From Promethearchaeia archaeon (lineage in GTDB: Archaea > Asgardarchaeota > Lokiarchaeia > Sigyniarchaeales > SOKP01), in NCBI GenBank assembly GCA_029856445.1, contig JAHQWY010000059.1, positions 1 to 14,520 of the forward strand: 14,520 nt of DNA, read 5' to 3'. The translations under genes were made by a program, and so were the position numbers. Below are positions 6,497-12,647 of the stretch, in pieces (positions within the stretch are counted from its first letter, which is position 1; the number at the start of each line of letters is the position of its first letter). The notes beneath the pieces are model-generated. The model was not told where the DNA came from. It searched no databases and saw nothing but the letters and a program-made list of their open reading frames with translations.

Positions 6497-7663
6497 ATGG
6501 TAGAAGTTAAAAATATTGTAGTAATTGGTGTTGGCTTAATGGGAAATGGAATCGCCCAAATCTCAATGATGGCAGGATACAACACAACACTTGTCGATAT
6601 TTCTCAAGAAATCATTGATAAGGCTGTAGTTGGTATTGAAGGCGGCTTACAAAAGCTTGAATCTAAAGGAGTCTTAAAAGCTGCAGAAGTTTTAGCACGA
6701 ATGAAAACAAGTTTAGATCTTGCTTCAGCGGTAAAGGATGCGGATTTAATTATAGAAGCAGTAGTAGAGGATATGGATGTGAAAAAAAACATTTTTAAAA
6801 CTTGTGATGATAATGCCCCTCCTCATGCGGTAATTGCCTCAAACACATCAACAATGTCTATAACTGAAATGGCGACTGCTACAAATAAGCCTGATAAATG
6901 TATAGGTATACATTTTTTCAATCCTGCTCCTTTAATGAGGTTAATAGAGGTAATTGCCGGTGAAAAATCTTCTGAAGAAGCCATGGAAATTGGTATGAAA
7001 GTAAGTGAGAGCCTACCATGTCTTAGGGGAGATAGGTATGTAGCTAAAGTTTTAAAAGATCGACCAGGATTTATTGTAAACAGGTTGAATGCTCCAGGGG
7101 GTATCTACATGAACTATCTTCTAGATACTTGCTTAGAAAAAGGAATTCCTTTTGAGTCTTTAGACGCTGATTTAGGACAACGTGGTCCAATGTCTTCGTT
7201 AGTTCTTTCAGATTATACTGGTATTGATACAGGATACCACGTAAGAAACTATTATGCAGATACTTTACATGAAGATTTTCGACCAGGAAAAGTTATTACT
7301 AAAATGTTTAATGAAGGAAAACTAGGGAGAAAGACAGGTCAGGGATTTTATGATTGGTCGAAGGGAAGACCACAACCCGATTTTTCAAAAATTAAAAAAG
7401 CAGGAATTGCTAATCCTACCGTTTTCTTGGCCATTAGGTTGAATGAAGGTTGTAGGATATTAGAAGAAGGTATTGCCTCTGGATGGAAAGTAATTGATGA
7501 TGCAAATATGGCAGGTATGAATGCTCCTGGTCCTTTTGAAATTGGTATTCCAAATTGGGAAGGATTAGTTAAATTATTGGAAGAAACCGCTGAAAAACTT
7601 GGAAGAGAATATCTTAAACCATGTGAATTGTTTAAGAGCGGAAAATTTGTAGATATGAAATAA
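6497..7663 (+). CDS. 3-hydroxyacyl-CoA dehydrogenase
   Basis: 388 residues. It catalyses NAD+-dependent oxidation of (S)-3-hydroxyacyl-CoA to 3-ketoacyl-CoA, the third step of beta-oxidation, reversibly. The N-terminal Rossmann fold has GVGLMG (11-16) and the NAD-selecting acid D34. Catalytic residues fit the family: S117 in SNTSTM, H139 in IGIHFFNP, E151 in LIEVI (His-Glu spacing 12) and N195 in GFIVNRL. The protein then carries two consecutive 3HCDH C-terminal domains, about residues 188-287 (ending LGRKTGQGFYDW) and 305-388. This is longer than the roughly 285-residue bacterial PaaH/Hbd type. There is no fused enoyl-CoA hydratase domain, and no hydratase, thiolase or acyl-CoA dehydrogenase gene is in the window, so the remaining beta-oxidation steps are encoded elsewhere or not used. 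Cytoplasmic; second gene of the rightward set. Confidence 0.93.
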   Translation: MVEVKNIVVIGVGLMGNGIAQISMMAGYNTTLVDISQEIIDKAVVGIEGGLQKLESKGVLKAAEVLARMKTSLDLASAVKDADLIIEAVVEDMDVKKNIFKTCDDNAPPHAVIASNTSTMSITEMATATNKPDKCIGIHFFNPAPLMRLIEVIAGEKSSEEAMEIGMKVSESLPCLRGDRYVAKVLKDRPGFIVNRLNAPGGIYMNYLLDTCLEKGIPFESLDADLGQRGPMSSLVLSDYTGIDTGYHVRNYYADTLHEDFRPGKVITKMFNEGKLGRKTGQGFYDWSKGRPQPDFSKIKKAGIANPTVFLAIRLNEGCRILEEGIASGWKVIDDANMAGMNAPGPFEIGIPNWEGLVKLLEETAEKLGREYLKPCELFKSGKFVDMK

Positions 7664-7668
7664 AAATA

Positions 7669-7690
7669 TTTTTCCTATTTTTTTTATTTT
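7669..7690 (+). terminator. Oligo-T tract after the 3-hydroxyacyl-CoA dehydrogenase gene
   Basis: T-runs, the longest of 8 bases, start 6 bases after the stop codon without a hairpin, matching the archaeal oligo-T terminator pattern. It lies in a 50-bp spacer before the next same-strand gene, so it may attenuate but need not end transcription. Confidence 0.4.
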
Positions 7691-7713
7691 ATTATACCTT
7701 ATTTCTTTATATT

Positions 7714-8937
7714 ATGTCAAAAGAGAATAAAGAGCAATCCCAAAGAGTCGATCCAATAAACGTTATTTCCTTTGAGGTAACCTTTGATGATCCAATTAAA
7801 GATGTGCATACTGCAAACGCTCCTTTGTCTAGTTGTGGTTGGATTGATACTACCGAGGGAGTAGTTTTAATTGATACACTATTAGCTAAACGCTGGGCGA
7901 AAGAAGTTAAAGAGCGAATTAAAAATAAGATTAAATATGTAATTTACACACATGGCCATATGGATCATGTGCTTGCAGCTCCAGTATTCATGGAGGATAA
8001 TCCCGAGGTTATTGCAAGTAGATATTTACCTGATCGCTTGGATAAATATCAGATGTTAGCTCCTTATAAAGCTAGAAAAGATGCACAACAATTCAACTTT
8101 CCTGAAGTTATCCCAAAATTAGATTTAGTCTATCCTACTAAAACATTTCTAGGTGATATGACGATAAAATTAGGAGATAAAACGTTTGAACTTCACACAG
8201 CACGAGCGGAAACTGATGATGCATTGTGGATCTATGTTCCTGAACTTAATGCTGCGTTCATAGGAGATCTAATGATTGGGAGTTTTCCTAATATAGGTAA
8301 TCCCTGGAAACCAACCCGATTTGCATTGGATTGGGCAAAAGAGTTAGAAAGAATAAGGGAATTAAATCCAAAATATATTTTTTATGGAGGAGGTGGGGTA
8401 TTTACAGAAGGTAAAGACGCTATGAAACGTTTGGATGATCATATCGAAGTCATTCGGTCTCTCCATGATCAAGTAGTAGATCACATCAACAATGGAACAC
8501 ATATAACCGAAATGATTCATAGAGTAAAAATCCCCGAACACCTAAAAAATAGCCCCTATCTTCAAGCAAGCTATTCACGCCCAGAATTTTTTGTGTTTAA
8601 CGTATATAGATGGTATCACGGCTATTTTGATGAAAATATTGCTCATCTTTTACCTAGACCAGAAAAAGAGGTCATGAGTGAGATTTATAAGTTAATAGGA
8701 GACTCTGAAAAAATTATAAAAAGAGCAGGAGAACTTTTAGAGCAGGATCAGGCACAGTTAGCGTTGGAAATCTTAGATGTCTTAATTCAAGCAGATCCAG
8801 ATAATATTAAAGCACGGAAGATGAGAATTAGACTTCTTGAAAAGATTGGGAAAGACGATTACTGTTTAATGTCTCGAAACGCTTGGGTCTACTTTATGAA
8901 TAAAGATAAAGAATTTATAAAATCAAAAGAGAAATAA
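7714..8937 (+). CDS. MBL-fold metallo-hydrolase with alkylsulfatase dimerisation domain (paralog 2)
   Basis: 407 residues, aligning almost without gaps to the protein at 2768-3973 apart from a few extra N-terminal residues. Metal motif THGHMDHV gives H80, H82, D84 and H85; E166 (RAETDD) and D185 (AFIGD) follow. At the place of the last family histidine it has G225 in YGGGG. The C-terminal half from about residue 240 (SLHDQVVDHINNGTHI, WYHGYFDENIAHLLPRP, ILDVLIQADPDN, SRNAWVYF) is the alkylsulfatase dimerisation domain and is nearly identical to paralog 1. The SCP2-like domain of full-length alkylsulfatases is missing. Differences from paralog 1 cluster near the active site: G-to-M inside HxHxDH, the segment after LAPYKA, and the YGGGG loop. 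Cytoplasmic by sequence. Downstream, 37 bp away, lies the amidohydrolase. Substrate unknown; hydrolysis of an ester, sulfate or thioester is possible. Confidence 0.86.
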   Translation: MSKENKEQSQRVDPINVISFEVTFDDPIKDVHTANAPLSSCGWIDTTEGVVLIDTLLAKRWAKEVKERIKNKIKYVIYTHGHMDHVLAAPVFMEDNPEVIASRYLPDRLDKYQMLAPYKARKDAQQFNFPEVIPKLDLVYPTKTFLGDMTIKLGDKTFELHTARAETDDALWIYVPELNAAFIGDLMIGSFPNIGNPWKPTRFALDWAKELERIRELNPKYIFYGGGGVFTEGKDAMKRLDDHIEVIRSLHDQVVDHINNGTHITEMIHRVKIPEHLKNSPYLQASYSRPEFFVFNVYRWYHGYFDENIAHLLPRPEKEVMSEIYKLIGDSEKIIKRAGELLEQDQAQLALEILDVLIQADPDNIKARKMRIRLLEKIGKDDYCLMSRNAWVYFMNKDKEFIKSKEK

Positions 8938-8963
8938 TATATTAGGATTAAATTAATAAAAAC

Positions 8964-8968
8964 GAGGT
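8964..8968 (+). promoter_or_regulatory. Ribosome binding site of the amidohydrolase gene
   Basis: GAGGT lies 6 bases before the ATG at 8975, the strongest Shine-Dalgarno match in the window. It fixes the start, which in turn places the metal motif DVHYH at residues 4-8. Confidence 0.65.
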
Positions 8969-8974
8969 AAAAAA

Positions 8975-9913
8975 ATGATTATTGATGTACATTATCACCT
9001 AAGCCCTTATCCAATAAAATATGAAAATGTATTGGAACGTATGGGAGAACCATCTCGATTAGCTAAGGTAGCTGGGATAAAAGTCGATAAGGAAACTTTA
9101 GCACGTAGAGCTGCGGAACGTTACCCTGATTTAACGGGAAATAAATTGATTAAATGGATGGATGATGCTGGAATTGATTTTACATGCATAAATACAGTGG
9201 ATAACAAAGATAATGAGGTAATGACAGAGCAAATCGCCATGACACTTAATAAAAGTATAGCAGATGTAGCAAATAAATATCCCGATCGTTTAATGGCTTT
9301 TGCAGGTATCGATCCAAGGAGAGAGAATGCATTAGATATGTTGAAGCAATGTTTTGAAGAATTTGGGATGAAAGGGTTGAAATATCACTGTGATAGCGGA
9401 TATGATCCAAATAGCCCTGAATCTATCAAAATTTTGAAATACTTGGAACAAAAAGGAGGAATTTTACTAACCCACACGGGTCCGTTAGGCCCTCCTGCCA
9501 AATGTAAATATACCGAACCACTTCTTCTTTCAGAAACATCAAATAAACTCCCCAATCTAAAGATTATCGCAGCTCATATGGGTAGTCCACCCAGATGGAG
9601 GGAATGGGCAGCACTTGCAGCTTTTTATCCGAATTTATATGGGGATATGGCAATGTGGCAAGCCTACGCATTTGGTAAATATGAATTATTCTGTAGAGAA
9701 TTAAGGGATTTAATAGACTATGCAGGATTGGAGAAAGTAATGTTCGCATCAGATGGGCCTGTATATGATATAGTTATTCCGACCAAGGATTACATTCAAC
9801 TAATTAAAAACCTTCCAAAGAACGCACCTAAAGGAATTAAATTCACTGAAGAGGAAGTCGAGGCTATTCTAGGTAATAACGCCGTAAAACTTCTGGGAAT
9901 TTCAGAAAGGTGA
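8975..9913 (+). CDS. Amidohydrolase-2 (ACMSD-like) metal-dependent hydrolase or decarboxylase
   Basis: 312 residues, a full single-domain TIM barrel of the amidohydrolase-2 family. Metal ligands are visible in order: H6 and H8 in DVHYH, H167 in LLTHTG, H201 in IAAHMG (second-shell or catalytic His) and D260 in FASDGP. KGLKYHC (133-139) is the usual strand before the third metal ligand. The family includes ACMSD, gamma-resorcylate decarboxylase and other non-oxidative decarboxylases, as well as lactone and amide hydrolases. The residues seen do not tell these apart. It is the last gene of the rightward set, 37 bp after the MBL paralog-2 gene, and a shared transcript is likely. A decarboxylase or ring-opening step after dehydrogenation would fit the neighbours, but that is inference. 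The following 43 bp to the convergent MFS remnant are T-rich and may end transcription. Confidence 0.88.
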   Translation: MIIDVHYHLSPYPIKYENVLERMGEPSRLAKVAGIKVDKETLARRAAERYPDLTGNKLIKWMDDAGIDFTCINTVDNKDNEVMTEQIAMTLNKSIADVANKYPDRLMAFAGIDPRRENALDMLKQCFEEFGMKGLKYHCDSGYDPNSPESIKILKYLEQKGGILLTHTGPLGPPAKCKYTEPLLLSETSNKLPNLKIIAAHMGSPPRWREWAALAAFYPNLYGDMAMWQAYAFGKYELFCRELRDLIDYAGLEKVMFASDGPVYDIVIPTKDYIQLIKNLPKNAPKGIKFTEEEVEAILGNNAVKLLGISER

Positions 9914-9956
9914 CAGATTAATATATTTTCATTTTAATCTTTTATAATTTAAAATT

Positions 9957-10160
9957 TTATTCAACCATTTTTAAATCTATTCCATGACTTTCCGGTATAT
10001 AGAATATTACAAGTGGAATTATCGGAAACATAAAACATGTCAAAATAAGTGCCATTGTCTTGATTCCCAGCAATGGAAACAAAGGAGCTGTTGCAATACC
10101 CAAAACTAATCCTATTATTCTCATTAATAAAACTAATTTATCCAGCAGATTAGTTGACAA
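9957..10160 (-). CDS. Short membrane protein, probable C-terminal remnant of an MFS transporter
   Basis: 67 residues from TTG at 10160, or 55 from the ATG at 10124. Two hydrophobic segments (about residues 9-31 and 35-54) are followed by FYIPESHGIDLKMVE. This ending resembles the last two transmembrane helices and the PE[ST]xG..L tail found at the C-terminus of major facilitator transporters (sugar-porter and related families use PETKG). The other ten helices are missing. On the minus strand upstream a TAG stop (10164-10166) blocks the frame, and the 137 bp up to the divergent gene at 10298 show no further transporter-like coding in any frame I read. So it is most likely a decayed pseudogene. 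A genuine two-helix small protein remains possible. It is convergent with the amidohydrolase gene, with 43 bp between. Confidence 0.45.
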   Translation of the reverse strand: MSTNLLDKLVLLMRIIGLVLGIATAPLFPLLGIKTMALILTCFMFPIIPLVIFYIPESHGIDLKMVE

Positions 10161-10297
10161 TTTCTATATTTTAGATCTTATGTGTTAAGTTTTTTTGACA
10201 TAAATGAATTAAAATCATTAACTTAAGATAACATTAATATTTTCCCTTATTGTTGTAAAACTAACGAATTAAAAAAATATAGATTTAATATTATCTG

Positions 10298-11365
10298 GTG
10301 ATCACTGTAAAACCAATTAACAAATTTAAAACTTATAAGTTTGATGCAGCACCTTTTTTCTTTTTTATTGATATTTTCCCTCCGGACTATTCTAACGTAA
10401 ATAAACCAAATTTGGCTAATCTAATCAATTCTATTGGAACAAACCCGATTATGCCTTTACCAATGAGAGTTGATCGAGTATTCAATGGAGAAAGATCAGT
10501 TTTAATAAGACCTAAAGAACCAGTTTCATTCCCTATAACTGAAGATCTAACTGCAATAATTGATCCACTTCAATTTCTTAAATTTGGATTTGAGAAATTG
10601 ATATATTATACTGAAGTGCGTTCTCGTGAAAAATTCTTTTTATCTCTTTCCCTGGAACGAGTATCAAAATGGTGGCAATTTACTAAATATCTTTACGCCA
10701 GTCTTTCCACTTTAGAAGATGACTTCTCTGCGTTTTTAAGAGCTTATATGCACACCATAATTAGGGCAAAAATAATAGGAGGTGATCTAATTGAAGCTGC
10801 TAATGATTACTGCCAAATATTATCAGACCTTTGTAGAAAACGATTAGAACAGAACTCTATCATCACTCAAGTAGAAGGAAAACAAGAAAATGTGAAAATG
10901 TATAGAGAAAAAGAGGCCACATATTATAGAAAGTTTAAGAAATCAAAAGAAGTGGAATATCACCCTGAGCTAATAGATATTGAAATTTGTGATCTCTCTA
11001 AAATAGGTTTTAGTTTGGAAAATAATGATCGAACCAGTATAATAAAAACACTAAAGAATAGTATAATAAAATACATCCCACTTCTATTTTATGATGATTT
11101 ACTTGAGTGTATGCTTCAAAATAAAAAAAGACTTGAAAATGGTGGCAATGATCTAATAGATCCTTCTTTTCTTTTAGAGAGTGGTGTTATAATTACAAAA
11201 AATGCAGAAGATCTTGAGACCATCAATATGGAGAATTATTCGTGGTGGAATAATTTTGATAATATTAAGTTTGAGGCATTTTTAGAATCTATTAAAAAAA
11301 TTCAAGGGGACTATATAAGATCTTTAGTGCCCGAAGAATACAAATCATGGAAAAGAAGAATCTGA
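10298..11365 (+). CDS. Hypothetical protein, no family recognised
   Basis: 355 residues. The only start near the beginning of the frame is GTG at 10298, since an in-frame stop (10286-10288) lies just upstream and the first ATG is at residue 51 or later. The beginning ITVKPINKFKTYKFDAAPFF is aromatic and strand-like. Residues about 85-205 and 250-350 look mainly helical, with a polar, lysine-rich linker (about 205-235, KKSKEVEYH). Aromatic pairs stand out (SKWWQF, YSWWNNF). There is no signal peptide, transmembrane helix, zinc-binding Cys cluster, P-loop or helix-turn-helix that I can identify. A long open frame with codon use like its neighbours argues that it is real. An A/T stretch at 10271-10281 is 20-25 bp upstream of the start, a position that would suit a TATA box for a leaderless mRNA. 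Nothing connects it functionally to the adjacent genes. Confidence 0.6.
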   Translation: MITVKPINKFKTYKFDAAPFFFFIDIFPPDYSNVNKPNLANLINSIGTNPIMPLPMRVDRVFNGERSVLIRPKEPVSFPITEDLTAIIDPLQFLKFGFEKLIYYTEVRSREKFFLSLSLERVSKWWQFTKYLYASLSTLEDDFSAFLRAYMHTIIRAKIIGGDLIEAANDYCQILSDLCRKRLEQNSIITQVEGKQENVKMYREKEATYYRKFKKSKEVEYHPELIDIEICDLSKIGFSLENNDRTSIIKTLKNSIIKYIPLLFYDDLLECMLQNKKRLENGGNDLIDPSFLLESGVIITKNAEDLETINMENYSWWNNFDNIKFEAFLESIKKIQGDYIRSLVPEEYKSWKRRI

Positions 11366-11410
11366 TCTACTAAATAATAATTTAGCTTCTATAATTAAAA
11401 ATTAGCTTTA

Positions 11411-11443
11411 TTGTTTAAATATATTTAACTCATTAATAAACAA
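11411..11443. promoter_or_regulatory. AT-rich palindromes upstream of carA
   Basis: A perfect 14-bp palindrome (TTAAATATATTTAA, 11415-11428) lies inside a larger 7-bp inverted repeat, TTGTTTA (11411-11417) and TAAACAA (11437-11443). It is in the 144-bp spacer before carA, 67-99 bp from the start codon, where an operator or TATA element of the carAB transcript could lie. All of it is compatible with chance in AT-rich DNA. Confidence 0.25.
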
Positions 11444-11509
11444 TCTTAAAATACAAAATTGCTTATTTATGTTTTAAGAATGGATGAGAAGCTTATAACA
11501 ATTTTGTAA

Positions 11510-12643
11510 ATGTTGTACAAGAACGAAAGACCAGCAATTTTAATGTTTCAAGATGGTCGTTATTTTAAAGGCATAGGATTCGGAGCGTCAAAACAGGTTA
11601 CTGGAGAACTTGTTTTTAATACAATGACAGGAGCAGGATATAACGAAACTTTAACAGATCCCTCTTATCAAGGGCAAATAGTAACCATGACTCACCCCCT
11701 AGTAGGAAATTATGGAGTTCCTCCCTGGGAGAAAGATAAGTACGGTATTTTTAGACATTTTGAATCAGATTCCATAAAAGTTACTGGATTTATAGTTAAT
11801 GAATGCTGTAAACAACCTAGTCATTATAAGAGTGTAAAAACATTAGATGATTTCCTTCGTGATGAAGATGTACCTGGAATTGAGTGGGTAGATACTAGAG
11901 CAATAACAAAAATTCTAAGAGAGGAGGGAGTTCAAGTAGGTTTACTCTCTGTATTTAACCCGGGTGAAGAACCTAATATTGAACAATTAAAAGAAGATGT
12001 TAAAAGAGCGGAAGATCCAAATTTAAGACATTTAGTTAGTGAAGTATCGACAAACAGTATTCAAACCTATTCCCCACCAAATCCAAAAGGAAGAGTGGTG
12101 GTGTTAGATTGCGGTGTAAAACTTAATATATTAAGAAATTTCTTGGCTAGAAAACTCGAAATTATTTTAGTACCATATAATTATGATTATGAGAAAATAA
12201 TGAGCTATAATCCCAATGGTGTATTTATTTCAAATGGTCCTGGAGATCCTGATATGTGTATAAATGCGATTGAAGTTTGTAAACAATTAATTCATAACAA
12301 TATCCCAACTTTTGGTATTTGTTTAGGTAATCAAATTTTGGGAATAGCAGCTGGTGGATACAAATATAAATTGAAATATGGACATAGAGGAGGCAATAAG
12401 ACTGTAATAAATGTTAATACGAATCGATGCTATATTACCTCACAAAATCATGGTTTTTGCGTAAAAGACTTTGAAAAGAATGGGTTTAAAGAATATCTAA
12501 AAAATATAGATGATGAAACCAATGAAGGCCTATTACATGAAAGTAAACCAATTTTTGCAGTCCAGTTTCACCCCGAAGCATGTCCAGGACCCTTAGATTC
12601 GTTATATTTATTTGATAAATTTATAGAGCTAATGGAGTTATAA
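11510..12643 (+). CDS. carA: Carbamoyl-phosphate synthase, small (glutaminase) subunit
   Basis: 377 residues, normal for the family. It hydrolyses glutamine and passes ammonia to CarB for carbamoyl phosphate, used in pyrimidine and arginine synthesis. The N-terminal domain opens LMFQDGRYFKGIGFG and TLTDPSYQGQIV, then WVDTRAITKILREEG (126-140). The class I glutamine amidotransferase domain (about 195-377) has FISNGPGDP, the nucleophile C271 in FGICLGNQ, and H354 and E356 in VQFHPEA, so the triad is complete. Segments such as ECCKQPSHY, ITSQNHGF and NEGLLH resemble the eukaryotic CAD glutaminase half more than E. coli CarA, as I recall those sequences. The ATG at 11510 lacks a Shine-Dalgarno motif but gives the expected few residues before the DG motif. 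carB starts 4 bases after the carA stop, indicating one transcript and probably coupled translation. Confidence 0.95.
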   Translation: MLYKNERPAILMFQDGRYFKGIGFGASKQVTGELVFNTMTGAGYNETLTDPSYQGQIVTMTHPLVGNYGVPPWEKDKYGIFRHFESDSIKVTGFIVNECCKQPSHYKSVKTLDDFLRDEDVPGIEWVDTRAITKILREEGVQVGLLSVFNPGEEPNIEQLKEDVKRAEDPNLRHLVSEVSTNSIQTYSPPNPKGRVVVLDCGVKLNILRNFLARKLEIILVPYNYDYEKIMSYNPNGVFISNGPGDPDMCINAIEVCKQLIHNNIPTFGICLGNQILGIAAGGYKYKLKYGHRGGNKTVINVNTNRCYITSQNHGFCVKDFEKNGFKEYLKNIDDETNEGLLHESKPIFAVQFHPEACPGPLDSLYLFDKFIELMEL

Positions 12644-12647
12644 TAAA

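Noticed and set aside
2768..8937. Calling the MBL proteins beta-lactamases, lactonases or proven alkylsulfatases
   Set aside because: The C-terminal dimerisation domain points to the alkylsulfatase-related branch, but the missing last His and absent SCP2-like domain prevent naming the activity.
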